Source: an uncultured Muribaculaceae bacterium
GTDB lineage: Bacteria; Bacteroidota; Bacteroidia; Bacteroidales; Muribaculaceae
Direction: 5' to 3'
Assembly: GCA_910587235.1 (NCBI GenBank)
Contig: CAJUKD010000007.1
Coordinates: 35,797-99,796, forward strand
DNA: 64,000 nucleotides
Position 1 is the stretch's first letter. Each line of letters opens with the position of its first letter. The notes beneath the pieces were generated by a model. That model was not told where the DNA came from. It did no database searches and was given only the letters and a program-made list of their open reading frames with translations. Made by a program: the position numbers and the translations under genes. Shown piece by piece: positions 54,392-63,919 of the stretch.

Positions 54392-54399
54392 CAAAATTA
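54392..54399 (-). promoter_or_regulatory. -7 box for the ExbB-TonB operon
   Basis: The minus strand reads TAATTTTG, about 200 bases upstream of the exbB ATG at 54192. No nearer match was seen. Confidence 0.5.
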
Positions 54400-54516
54400 A
54401 ACAGATGTTTTTAACTATCAAAATATTTCCGTCTATTTTTTTCGGTGCGAGGTGGCCGGAAGTCATTCTCTTGCGCTTTTTTGCAAGCGGATTACCGCTT
54501 TTGTGTAAATATTGCT

Positions 54517-54524
54517 TAATTTTG
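54517..54524 (+). promoter_or_regulatory. -7 box for nadE
   Basis: TAATTTTG lies 32 bases before the ATG at 54557. Confidence 0.55.
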
Positions 54525-54556
54525 CTTTCGCACTAAACAGAAACTGATTCATCAGC

Positions 54557-56515
54557 ATGAAACATGGTTTTTTCAGAGTCGCCGCGGCTTCCGTTCCGGT
54601 GCGTGTTGCCGGTTGCGACTATAATACGGCTAACATCTGTGATGCCCTTGAAACTCTTGCGGCAGAAGGGGTGGAAGCTGTTGTTTTTCCGGAGATGTGT
54701 GTCACAGCTTATACCTGCGGCGATCTATTTCATAACCGTACTTTGCTTGACAGTGCGCGTCGTTCTCTTCGAGAAATAGCGGAATTCACCGCTGAGCTTC
54801 CCGCTTGTCCGTTGGTGGCTGTAGGATGTCCTGTGGAGGTCTGCGGATCGCTCTACAACTGCGCTGTAGTGATTGAATCCGGCCGTGTGCTTGCCGTAAT
54901 CCCCAAGACATATCTTCCGAATTACAATGAATTTTATGAAAAGCGCTGGTGGAGCGCCGCTCCCGAACGTTCCGGAGAGATTGAACTTTGGGACGGCGGC
55001 GGACAGGTGTCTTTCGGAACAGATATTATTGTTGAACACCACGGTGTACGCATCGGCTTTGAAATATGCGAGGATCTGTGGACTCCCGTGCCTCCGAGTT
55101 CGTTTGCGGCAATGGAGGGCGCGCATGTCATAATGAATCTGTCGGCCAGCGACGATCTTATCGGAAAATATGATTATCTGTTTTCGCTTGTCAGGCAGCA
55201 GTCGGCACGGACGATATCGGCTTATGTCTATGCGTCGGCGGCGCATGGCGAGTCGTCGACCGATCTTGTCTTCGATTCCAAACTCATAGTGGCTGAGAAC
55301 GGTACGCTTCTTGCGTCGAACAAGCGGTGGCAGACGGGTATACAGAGTGTTATTGCCGATGTCGATATAGAGGCTGTCATCCGTGACCGTATGCACACTG
55401 TTTCGTTTGAGGATTGTCGTCGCCGCAATGCCGCCGTTCCCTATCGCTGTGTGCGCTCATCCCATTCATCTGCGCTTGAGCCGTATGCTGTGGACGATTT
55501 TATGGATTTGCGCCGACGCGTTGATTCCCGGCCTTTCGTACCCGCCGACGACAGCCACCTTAGCGAACGTTGTGAGGAAATAATAAATATTCAGGTTGCG
55601 GGACTTTGCAAGCGCCTGGAAGCTACCCGATGCAAGAGCCTGACGATAGGAATATCGGGCGGACTTGATTCCACGCTGGCATTGCTTGTGGCAGTGCGGG
55701 CGTTTGATATTCTCGGATTGCCGCGGACAGGTATAATCGCGGTCACCATGCCCGGATATGGAACCACCGGACGCACGTATCGCAACGCTGTGGCTCTTGT
55801 GGGTTCGCTTGGTGCGACATTAAGGGAAATATCTATAGTTGATGCCGTGAATCAGCATTTTGCCGATATCGGACATGATTCCTCGGTGCATGATGTCACA
55901 TACGAAAATTCGCAGGCGCGCGAGCGCACGCAGATTCTTATGGATATAGCGAACCAGACAAGTGGTATGGTTCTCGGCACCGGCGACTTGTCGGAGCTTG
56001 CTCTCGGATGGGCCACTTATAATGGCGACCACATGTCGATGTATGCCGTAAATTCCGGAGTTCCCAAGACTCTGGTGAGGCATCTGACCCGTTATTTCGC
56101 TTTTGAAATGGATGATAAGAGCTGTCGTGAAACATTGTTCGACATTATAGATACTCCGATCAGTCCCGAGTTGCTCCCTGCCGACAGCTCCGGTGACATT
56201 GCTCAGAAAACAGAGGATCTTGTGGGTCCTTACGATCTTCACGATTTTTTTCTTTATTATACATTGCGATACGGGTTCACGCCGTCGCGCATTTATCTGC
56301 TTGCGCGGACCGCTTTCGACGGGGAGTTCTCCGACGATGAGATACGCAAATGGCTGAAGGTATTTTTCCGGCGTTTCTTCTCACAGCAGTTTAAGCGTTC
56401 GTGCCTGCCCGACGGCCCTAAAGTAGGCAGTGTGTGTCTGTCGCCGCGCGGCGACTGGCGTATGCCTTCCGACGCATCCGCCGAGCTATGGTTGGCTGAA
56501 TGCGACAGGCTCTGA
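54557..56515 (+). CDS. nadE: Glutamine-dependent NAD+ synthetase
   Basis: A 652-residue enzyme converting nicotinic acid adenine dinucleotide to NAD+ with glutamine as nitrogen donor. The N-terminal nitrilase domain has VFPEMCVTAYTCGD, KTYLPNYNEFYEKRWW and the catalytic Cys171 in FEICEDLW. The C-terminal synthetase has the P-loop SGGLDST at residues 367-373 and the characteristic GTGDLSELALGWATYNGDH. Length matches the long, glutaminase-fused form. It converges with tamB, with only 10 bases between stops. Confidence 0.96.
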   Translation: MKHGFFRVAAASVPVRVAGCDYNTANICDALETLAAEGVEAVVFPEMCVTAYTCGDLFHNRTLLDSARRSLREIAEFTAELPACPLVAVGCPVEVCGSLYNCAVVIESGRVLAVIPKTYLPNYNEFYEKRWWSAAPERSGEIELWDGGGQVSFGTDIIVEHHGVRIGFEICEDLWTPVPPSSFAAMEGAHVIMNLSASDDLIGKYDYLFSLVRQQSARTISAYVYASAAHGESSTDLVFDSKLIVAENGTLLASNKRWQTGIQSVIADVDIEAVIRDRMHTVSFEDCRRRNAAVPYRCVRSSHSSALEPYAVDDFMDLRRRVDSRPFVPADDSHLSERCEEIINIQVAGLCKRLEATRCKSLTIGISGGLDSTLALLVAVRAFDILGLPRTGIIAVTMPGYGTTGRTYRNAVALVGSLGATLREISIVDAVNQHFADIGHDSSVHDVTYENSQARERTQILMDIANQTSGMVLGTGDLSELALGWATYNGDHMSMYAVNSGVPKTLVRHLTRYFAFEMDDKSCRETLFDIIDTPISPELLPADSSGDIAQKTEDLVGPYDLHDFFLYYTLRYGFTPSRIYLLARTAFDGEFSDDEIRKWLKVFFRRFFSQQFKRSCLPDGPKVGSVCLSPRGDWRMPSDASAELWLAECDRL

Positions 56516-56525
56516 CGTCAGCAGT

Positions 56526-59500
56526 TTATTCGGATATTCTTACGCTGTCGGCGGCTTCGGCTTCCGGCAGCGTAGTTTTTTTCTTGCGACGCAGGAAGCT
56601 GAAAATATTGTCGAAATCGCGTTTGAACATGATGCCTATACCTTGTGTAGTCTGGGCGGAACGTACATAATAGTTACGGTCGTTATAGCGGTTGTAGGCT
56701 TTCAGCCTCCATGTTCCCCGTCGGTTAAGGAGGTATTCTATATCGAAATCACCGACGAACTGGTTTGTATTCATCGATTTGTCGCGATATCCGAAGTTGC
56801 CGTTGAAAAGGAGGCGGTTGTTGAGCAGCCGGCTGGAAAGAGCCACGTCGACCTCCACATCGGAGAAGTCGCCGCGGTCGCTGCGCAGGTTCGGCGCTAT
56901 GCTCCAGTTTTCGCTGAGTTTGCCGAGCATGCTTCCGAGTTGGCTCGATATGGTGGACGAGGCTACGGAGAATAGTTCGTTGCCTTTTGTTGTAGAAGCC
57001 ATGTAGTCGGGTGTGTAGAAGCGGTTGAGAGCCAGAAGATATATTATCTGGCGGTTCATCATGTCGCGTGTGCTGACGATACTGCGTACTTTTCTGTAGG
57101 TGTCGGAGGTAAGGGTAGGGAATTCAAGGTCGAAATCGATGTTAGGCTGACTTATTCCGCCTGTCACTTTCATCAGCGCATGCACAGGCACGTTGGTGCG
57201 GTTAAGCTCTTTGTCCTGAAGAAATGATTCGTCGAGGTCGCTCAGATTGGCGTTCAAGGCATAATATGCCGCCAGATCGAGCGAGGCATCGTACGGGTCG
57301 CCGTTGAAGCTGATCTTACTGTCGGCTTTTATTGTGAAATCCTTTATGATAATATCCTGTAGGGTGAAGTTGTAGCTTCCGTCTTCAAGGGTGTATGTGC
57401 CGTACATGCGCATATCGTTGTCGAGCGACTTGTAGGTCAGGCGCATGTCGCCGGAACCGTTTGCTTTTATTTCGTCGCCGGCCACCGGATCCATCACAAG
57501 GGTCATTCGGGCGTCGGGTGTTATGTCCACGTTCAGGTCGAGATTGAATGCCGATGCCGATTCGTCTGAAAGTTCTGTCTTTTTTTCGCGCAGACGGCGT
57601 ACGGAAGCCGGAATGAAATCAAGCTTCGGTGCAGACGGTTTTAGCGAATCCGGAGTGATGTCGCGGAAAGTTATGAATTTATATTCGTCGGCATCGCGAC
57701 GGTCGGATAGTACGAATGTAAAATGGGAACCCGGTGCTGTCGTCATGCGTACGCCTATGTCGACTACGCCCGGACGGCCTGTAATCAGTGCTCTTCCGTT
57801 GCCGTATATGGTTCCGTACCAATCCGGATTCTGTTTGCGTGTTCCGTTGTAGCTCAGGAAGTCGATAGCATCGGTGAGTTCGAAACGGAATGTCGGTTCC
57901 TTGAAAAAGTGATGGTCGACTCGTCCGCTTAGTCGTGCCGTGTGCCCGTTTATGTCGTAGACTGTGGCGTTGTCGACGATGATACGGCCAGGTCTTATGT
58001 GGACGCTGTCGCTTGTTGCGTATGTGGTGTTGGTGAAGTCTACTTTCATGTTCAGGTTGTCGGCGAAAATATCACCTTCAAGGTCTATTTCCTTGAACGT
58101 GCCGAATAGCCGTGCATATCCCGATGCGTGTCCTGATATGTCGGAGGAGAACGCAGACATAAACGGTTTGAGAAATCCTACGCGCACATGGCTTGCATGG
58201 AAGCGCAGGTCAAGAGCCTGTGCCAACGGGAATATGTCGCCTTTGATTCGGGAGTGAGCACCTTCGGGTTCGATAATGTCGGCATCAAGGCTGAAAGCTT
58301 TTTTCTCATTGTCCCAGAATGCTGCCACATCGGCATCTCCTAATGTGCAGCGGTTATATCCGATTGAGTCGACGTGCAGGCTTTCGCAGCGCAGGAAAGG
58401 AGCCGGCGACAGCAGACTGTGGCCGATGAAAGAGCCTGTCGCGAGGCCGCTTATAAGGACATTGTCGATTTCGAGGGTTTCGAATATCGGCAACAGGCTT
58501 ATGCCGGAGAGCCGTACTTCTATGCTGTCGCTTTCGAGTGCACCGACATTCCCTTCGATTGCTATGGATTGCTTGCCTGTATCGAGTGCGAAGTTTTTTA
58601 TTTTCAGCTCCGGAGGACTGTAGGAGAGATGTGCAGGTTTTATATGCCATACCTCGTCGCCGAAATTGATTGTTCCGGGATTGAATTCTATTTCGGCGGC
58701 AAGTTCTTTTTCATTGTCGCGGCTAAGGAGTGTGGTGAAATCTATTGTGCCGTTAAGGGGGATGCGTCGCTCTATTTTCCAGTCAAGACGGGTGTTTATT
58801 CTGTTGTCGGCGCTTCCGATCAGCCCGGCCACGGCCATAGTGCCTTTTTGGGTGGGTATCTCAGCGGTCAGGTAAATTCTTCCGTTGTGGGAAGTTGTGT
58901 CAAGGCGTATGTCAAACTGTGTGTTGTCGATTATTTTGTTGTTGCCTTGACGCAGGAAAGGTATGTCGACCGATGCGGCGGCTGTTCCCCTGCGGTGGCT
59001 GATATAGCCGTTGACTGTCATTTGTCCAAGAGGGGCAAAAGGGAGTGCGAAGAAGTTGCATATTGTGTCGACATCGTTCAGGCTTATGTCGAATGTGAAG
59101 TCGTTGCCTCCGTTGTCGGGTCGCTGCGCTTTTTTTTCGCGTTTGGTTTTCCTGCTTCCTTTAAATGCTTTGGTGCTTTTGATCGGTTCCGGAAAAAGAG
59201 CAGGCAGAGATGTAGCTGCCATTTCTTTCAGCGAGGGAAGCAATGTGCTTACCTTGTATTTTCCTGCTATTGATGCGTTGATTTTGTCCGACGTGATTTC
59301 TATGCCGGGATTTATTCCGTACGGGTCGGCCTCAATGCTCAGAGGTGGCAGCACAAGGCCTTTTCCTTCGCTGTCGGTCCAGTCGGCACGGCGGATTTCG
59401 ACAGAACCTTCAATGTCGTCGATATCCGTGCAGCTCAGAGCTATATCGGCGTCGGTGTTTAATTTAAGCCCCGGTCTTCTGTCGTACAGACCGAGTGCGT

Positions 59501-61097
59501 CGAGGTCTATGTCGCGGCCTGAGATGGTGCCAATGAGATATTTGTCTTTGCCGAATCCGGCTGATGCGTCCAATGCCAGCTGTGCATCCTTGTCGCTTGT
59601 GTCGAGTTGTATTTCCGCTTCTGTGCTGTTGAGCAGACGTCCGTCGAGTGTTATACCGGAATAAGAGTGTCCCAGGATATCGAGCCGGTTGATTGCGGCA
59701 TTTACAGTTCCGTCTGTTTGTTTTCCTCGTATTCTTATTTTACCTGAAAAAGAAGCATCGGCAAGACCGAGAATGTGGCTTGATACAAGCAGGCCAACGT
59801 TGATTTTACGTAATTCTCCTTTGCAGCTTATCTGTGGTGCGAGGCGTGAATTGATGTAGTTTGCATCAATGTCGGCATTTCCTGCGTCGCCGTCGGTTTT
59901 CAGTGAAATACGTCCGCCGTCGATGTTGCCGTATCCTTTCAGCGCCACGGCTTGTGTTGCAGTCTGCTGTAATAAAGAACTTATTTTGCCTGAAAGTTTG
60001 TTTCCGCCGATCGCCGCACATTCCGGGCCGCGGATAATTGCCGATAAACGTTTTATGTCGACCGTAATGCTGTCGGGTGTGTCGATACCTGTTATTTCGG
60101 CACCGAGATTAAGGCTGACGGCATGTGTGGCCGGTTCATGTATGGCAAGGCGTTCTATTGTTACTGCTTCGCTGCAGCCGTCGGCTTCAAGGCGGAGCGC
60201 AAGCAGGGTCGGAAAATCGTTTAGTGCCGGAATGAAAGGGGCGAGGTCAGGTAGAAAAATTGAGCAGTCGTCGCCTGAAATGATTCTGGTTTTATGATTG
60301 CGTAGCGCTTCGCCCAACCCGTTGATGCCTTTGGTCGGTATTGTTATTGGTTTGAAGCTTAATGTCGAATGCGGCAGTGACAGGCTTAGACCGGACACCT
60401 GTAGGGCTGTAGAATCAATGGATGCCGATACTTTCAGGTTGGAAAGTTCGAATCCGTTATGTTCCTTGAAAGAAAGATGGTCGATTTCTGCTGCATAGCA
60501 GTCGCGGCTGAGCTGTGGTATGTATGCGTTCAGCGACAGGTTCTCAATCTTTATATGCGAAGCGTCGAAGCGGCCGCTGTCGAGAGGCGCACGGTCGCGC
60601 ACATCATAGGAAGCTGACATGTCGCGTACTACGACAGTACTGATTTTCAAATCGAAATTCGATGGTTCTTCGTCTTTGCGATCCGATTTTAGCCGGTCAA
60701 TGATCGTCTGGATGTTGAGAGGCGCATTTGTGCTGTCGCGGCTGACTGACAGGGTCGCACAGTCGAGAAGGGCGTAGTCGATTATGATTTCGCCGGTCAT
60801 CAGCAGATGCCGGAGTTCGAAGCCTGCGCTTACCCGATGTATCGATGCCACGGTGTCGCCATCAGGCAGTGTCAGGCTCATGTCCTCGACACTCAGACGG
60901 TTGAACGGGTGTATTTCAAGCCGACCGATGCCTACTTCGGCTCCGAGCAGTTTGCTTAGTTCCGAGGATGCTATGGAACGTATTTCGTCCTGTATTGCAG
61001 GAGTGGAGAACACGACATATATGCCCACGGGCATCACGACCGCGAGCAATAAAATCACGGACATGACCGTGCGGAATATCGACCATGCTTTCCTCAT
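56526..61097 (-). CDS. tamB: TamB/DUF490-type translocation and assembly module protein
   Basis: A 1523-residue protein with an N-terminal membrane anchor (about residues 10-32, VMSVILLLAVVMPVGIYV) and a very long periplasmic body rich in beta strands. This body forms the bridge-like beta-taco of TamB/AsmA-like proteins, and the C-terminal region (about 1150-1480) matches the DUF490/TamB domain (EDGSYNFTLQDIIIKDF, RNLRSDRGDFSDVEVDVALSSRL). Such proteins carry phospholipids or assemble outer-membrane proteins. Bacteroidota TamB homologues are usually of this size. Partners (TamA or an Omp85 protein) are not beside it. Confidence 0.9.
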   Translation of the reverse strand: MRKAWSIFRTVMSVILLLAVVMPVGIYVVFSTPAIQDEIRSIASSELSKLLGAEVGIGRLEIHPFNRLSVEDMSLTLPDGDTVASIHRVSAGFELRHLLMTGEIIIDYALLDCATLSVSRDSTNAPLNIQTIIDRLKSDRKDEEPSNFDLKISTVVVRDMSASYDVRDRAPLDSGRFDASHIKIENLSLNAYIPQLSRDCYAAEIDHLSFKEHNGFELSNLKVSASIDSTALQVSGLSLSLPHSTLSFKPITIPTKGINGLGEALRNHKTRIISGDDCSIFLPDLAPFIPALNDFPTLLALRLEADGCSEAVTIERLAIHEPATHAVSLNLGAEITGIDTPDSITVDIKRLSAIIRGPECAAIGGNKLSGKISSLLQQTATQAVALKGYGNIDGGRISLKTDGDAGNADIDANYINSRLAPQISCKGELRKINVGLLVSSHILGLADASFSGKIRIRGKQTDGTVNAAINRLDILGHSYSGITLDGRLLNSTEAEIQLDTSDKDAQLALDASAGFGKDKYLIGTISGRDIDLDALGLYDRRPGLKLNTDADIALSCTDIDDIEGSVEIRRADWTDSEGKGLVLPPLSIEADPYGINPGIEITSDKINASIAGKYKVSTLLPSLKEMAATSLPALFPEPIKSTKAFKGSRKTKREKKAQRPDNGGNDFTFDISLNDVDTICNFFALPFAPLGQMTVNGYISHRRGTAAASVDIPFLRQGNNKIIDNTQFDIRLDTTSHNGRIYLTAEIPTQKGTMAVAGLIGSADNRINTRLDWKIERRIPLNGTIDFTTLLSRDNEKELAAEIEFNPGTINFGDEVWHIKPAHLSYSPPELKIKNFALDTGKQSIAIEGNVGALESDSIEVRLSGISLLPIFETLEIDNVLISGLATGSFIGHSLLSPAPFLRCESLHVDSIGYNRCTLGDADVAAFWDNEKKAFSLDADIIEPEGAHSRIKGDIFPLAQALDLRFHASHVRVGFLKPFMSAFSSDISGHASGYARLFGTFKEIDLEGDIFADNLNMKVDFTNTTYATSDSVHIRPGRIIVDNATVYDINGHTARLSGRVDHHFFKEPTFRFELTDAIDFLSYNGTRKQNPDWYGTIYGNGRALITGRPGVVDIGVRMTTAPGSHFTFVLSDRRDADEYKFITFRDITPDSLKPSAPKLDFIPASVRRLREKKTELSDESASAFNLDLNVDITPDARMTLVMDPVAGDEIKANGSGDMRLTYKSLDNDMRMYGTYTLEDGSYNFTLQDIIIKDFTIKADSKISFNGDPYDASLDLAAYYALNANLSDLDESFLQDKELNRTNVPVHALMKVTGGISQPNIDFDLEFPTLTSDTYRKVRSIVSTRDMMNRQIIYLLALNRFYTPDYMASTTKGNELFSVASSTISSQLGSMLGKLSENWSIAPNLRSDRGDFSDVEVDVALSSRLLNNRLLFNGNFGYRDKSMNTNQFVGDFDIEYLLNRRGTWRLKAYNRYNDRNYYVRSAQTTQGIGIMFKRDFDNIFSFLRRKKKTTLPEAEAADSVRISE

Positions 61098-61152
61098 TGC
61101 AGTGCGGACGCGAAATTACGAAAAAATGCGACAATTCCGGCTCCCGGCCGAC

Positions 61153-61185
61153 TAAAAAATACGGACGCAAATACATGCGCCCGTA
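61153..61185 (-). terminator. Terminator of the GH77 gene
   Basis: A stem of TACGGACGCA / TGCGCCCGTA (one mismatch), with a T-run on the minus-strand side (the A-run at 61154-61159), 34 bases after the gene's stop. Confidence 0.7.
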
Positions 61186-61218
61186 TAATATGGTATAAAA
61201 AGTGATTTTATTTTCGTT

Positions 61219-63885
61219 TTATCGGCCTGATTCTTTGATTTTATCGTGCAGGTAATTGTTGAACTCCTTGTTGCCGAGCAGTTCCTCTATGGAGAGATGC
61301 ATACGGTAGCGCCAGTAGTGCGGTGTGATGGCCGGGTTGTTGATAAGCTCCTCGGCCGGATTCTCTCTTCGTATCTCTCCGTTGAGCGACAGCCAGTCCT
61401 GCAATGGAAGAATACACAGCATTGAAGGCGATTTCAGGTGCAGGTCGACGATTTTGTCGCACACCCAAGGTTCGGCGAAATAAGGAGCCTGACCGTTTTC
61501 GTGAAGCACTTCGTTGAAGAAATGCTGGGTTCTGTCGCGGTCTGATTCCCACCACCGTCTTATGCCGTCCATATCATGGGTCGATGTAGTGCATACCGAA
61601 TAATATGGGTAGTTCCACGTATTTCCGAATTCTGTCGACGGATCCTTTGGCATTCGCTGTATTTCGAGCGAGAGGATCTCAAGCTGCGACATTACGGCAG
61701 GAACGCAGGCAGGAATCATGCCCAGATCTTCGGCACAGACGAGCATGTCGTTGGAGTCGATGAGAGGAGGCAGTTTCCACATTGCTTTGTCGTACCAGAA
61801 ATCGTTGTGGCGGTGATAGTAGAAGTCGTTGTAGAGCCGGTCGAAGCACCAACGTTCGTAGTCGTTTAGCGAGCGGTAGATATATGTGTACTGTGCCGAG
61901 ATGCGTGGATGGTATTTGCCTTTTTCGTACGGATCTTCGATGAACAGCACGTTGTCGACCAAGCCGATTAGCCCGTCGCACAGGCGCGAGTTCTTTTCGT
62001 TCGCTGCTTGTTTGGCAAAATAGTCGGCGATTTTCCGCTGGGTGTTGAAGTCTTCTTTAAGACGGTAGCGGCCATGTCCGACGGAGTCCATGAAATTCTT
62101 GCAGGCTTCGGCTGTGTACGGACCGAAATAGTCGCCTACAAAATAATCCATTATGTATGGGGTAGTGTGCAGGTCTGTGTCGATCCAGAAGTCGTAGTTG
62201 TAACGCAGTTCGTCGGGCGTGAACGGAAGAGCGGGGTTGAATACTCCGAGAAGACCGTGTATCGCATCCATGGGAATCTGCCAGATACGGAAAAAGCCCA
62301 GTACATGGTCGATGCGGTATGCGTCGAAGTATTCGGCCATCTTGCGGAAACGGTCTTTCCACCATTTGAACCCGTCGCGCGACATTTCTTCCCAGTTGTA
62401 GGTCGGAAGTCCCCAGTTCTGGCCGAGTACGGAGAAATCGTCCGGCGGGGCACCGGCCTGGGAGTTAAGGTTGAACAGGCGCGGATTGGTCCAGGCGTCG
62501 GCACTGGTTCGGGATATGCCTATGGGAATGTCGCCTTTAAGTGTCACACCGTGGGCATGGGCGTAGTCGCGGACATTGTGCAGCTGTCGGTCGAGGTGAT
62601 ACTGGACGTAGTAGACATAGTTCATGTCGTCGGCATGTTTGCTTGAGAACTCGCCGAGGTCGATTTTGCTGAAATCGGCATATTTCTCCCATTTATTGAA
62701 GTCGGGAGTATGGAAGCGGTCGCGCAGGGTGCAGAATGCGGCATAGGGTGTCAGCCATCCGGAATTTTTCTTAAAGAAAGCTTTGAATTCCTTGGAGGCA
62801 AGTGTTTTCTTTCCCTCTTGGGCGAACATTGCGCGTGTGTATTCGATTTTTGCGTTATTAGCCCGTTCGTAGTCGACTTCGGTCAAGGCATTCAGTTCTT
62901 TGCGCAGATTTTCGAAATAGGTTGTGCGTGCGGGATCGGCCGGCTTGCCGAGTTCGTCGACGCGCAGATACATAGGATGCAGGGCGAAAGTCGAATTGGC
63001 GTTGTAAGGATATGAGTCTGTCCATGTGCCGGTCATGGTTGTGTCGTTTACCGGCAGGACTTGTATGAATGTCTGTCCTGTGGCTACAGCCCAGTCGACC
63101 AGTTTCACTATGTCGTAGAAATCACCGACACCGAAATCGTCGGCTGATCGTAACGAGAATACCGGAATTGCCACGCCGGCTCCTCGCCATAGTTTTTGCT
63201 CGTTGATGAAGCGCATACCTGCGAGAATGGTGGCTGTCGAAACCGAGGATGCTTCTATGCGTCGGTTCTCGCCTCCTTCCCAGCTTACGGGTGCACCTGA
63301 TTCTTTGTCGATGATAAGGAATTTATATTCCGTGCCGACAGGGTTGTCGCCGGCAGGAATATTGACCTTCCATATCGGGAAATCGGAATTGTTCATGCGT
63401 ACGGCTTTTTCGGGATTCCATTGTCCGAGGGAATCCGAAGCACCGCTGACTGCAAGTGTGTGTGCCGGATTTATCATCGGGGCTGATATTGCCAGCATTA
63501 TTTTTCCTGAGGCAGGTGCAAGGACATGGTCTGTTTCGTTACGTCGGCAGATACAATCTGTGAATGCCGATGCGTAATATGGTTTGTCGAACGGTTGGTC
63601 CTGCCAGCGGTCATGTACGTCGTTTATAGCGGCACCGGCGAGGAATTTATGGGGTTTGCCCCATTCGTTTTTCACCGTACCGTTTTCATGACGTACGAAA
63701 TAACGGTAGTTGAAATCCTTGATGTCGTCAGGAATGTCAAGTTCGAGGCTCCAGCAGTCTTTGCCGTTGAGTTTCATTATCGGAGCTTTGTCAGGGGCTT
63801 CATTGCCGAGTGCCGCTATGTTGCCGCTGACGTAAAGCGATTCGCCCCAATTTGTGCGATAGATAATGTTGAGGTATATTTTCAT
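61219..63885 (-). CDS. malQ: 4-alpha-glucanotransferase (GH77, amylomaltase) with starch-binding modules
   Basis: An 888-residue enzyme that transfers alpha-1,4-glucan segments. Two N-terminal CBM20-like modules are seen at about residues 1-105 (NWGESLYVSGNIAALGNEAPDK) and 120-230 (HTLAVSGASDSLGQWNPEKAV). The GH77 barrel follows, with the nucleophile region DAYRIDHVLGFFRIW, the acid/base Glu in CAEDLGMIP, and TSTHDMDGIRRWWE. There is no signal peptide, so it acts inside the cell in glycogen or maltodextrin use, like plant DPE2-type enzymes that carry paired CBM20 modules. It has its own promoter at 63912. Confidence 0.95.
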   Translation of the reverse strand: MKIYLNIIYRTNWGESLYVSGNIAALGNEAPDKAPIMKLNGKDCWSLELDIPDDIKDFNYRYFVRHENGTVKNEWGKPHKFLAGAAINDVHDRWQDQPFDKPYYASAFTDCICRRNETDHVLAPASGKIMLAISAPMINPAHTLAVSGASDSLGQWNPEKAVRMNNSDFPIWKVNIPAGDNPVGTEYKFLIIDKESGAPVSWEGGENRRIEASSVSTATILAGMRFINEQKLWRGAGVAIPVFSLRSADDFGVGDFYDIVKLVDWAVATGQTFIQVLPVNDTTMTGTWTDSYPYNANSTFALHPMYLRVDELGKPADPARTTYFENLRKELNALTEVDYERANNAKIEYTRAMFAQEGKKTLASKEFKAFFKKNSGWLTPYAAFCTLRDRFHTPDFNKWEKYADFSKIDLGEFSSKHADDMNYVYYVQYHLDRQLHNVRDYAHAHGVTLKGDIPIGISRTSADAWTNPRLFNLNSQAGAPPDDFSVLGQNWGLPTYNWEEMSRDGFKWWKDRFRKMAEYFDAYRIDHVLGFFRIWQIPMDAIHGLLGVFNPALPFTPDELRYNYDFWIDTDLHTTPYIMDYFVGDYFGPYTAEACKNFMDSVGHGRYRLKEDFNTQRKIADYFAKQAANEKNSRLCDGLIGLVDNVLFIEDPYEKGKYHPRISAQYTYIYRSLNDYERWCFDRLYNDFYYHRHNDFWYDKAMWKLPPLIDSNDMLVCAEDLGMIPACVPAVMSQLEILSLEIQRMPKDPSTEFGNTWNYPYYSVCTTSTHDMDGIRRWWESDRDRTQHFFNEVLHENGQAPYFAEPWVCDKIVDLHLKSPSMLCILPLQDWLSLNGEIRRENPAEELINNPAITPHYWRYRMHLSIEELLGNKEFNNYLHDKIKESGR

Positions 63886-63911
63886 GGGTTTTTTAAGTAT
63901 GATATTTGATG

Positions 63912-63919
63912 CAAATATA
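63912..63919 (-). promoter_or_regulatory. -7 box for the GH77 gene
   Basis: The minus strand reads TATATTTG (TAnnTTTG), 27 bases upstream of the ATG at 63885. The rest of the window end (63920-64000) shows no gene. Confidence 0.6.

Larger units (their letters stand above)
54193..54556. other. 364-base intergenic region between exbB and nadE
   Basis: No ORF. It holds divergent promoter boxes: TAATTTTG on the minus strand at 54392-54399 for the ExbB operon, and TAATTTTG on the plus strand at 54517-54524 for nadE. The roughly 190 bases from the minus-strand box to the exbB ATG contain a GC-rich block near 54275-54320 with GGCCGG / CCGGCC-like inverted repeats, so the leader RNA could fold. No known riboswitch is recognised. 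Confidence 0.6.

Noticed and set aside
58374..59273. A 299-codon plus-strand ORF within tamB
   Set aside because: It is the antisense shadow of a continuous 1523-codon gene; no signal of a separate protein.
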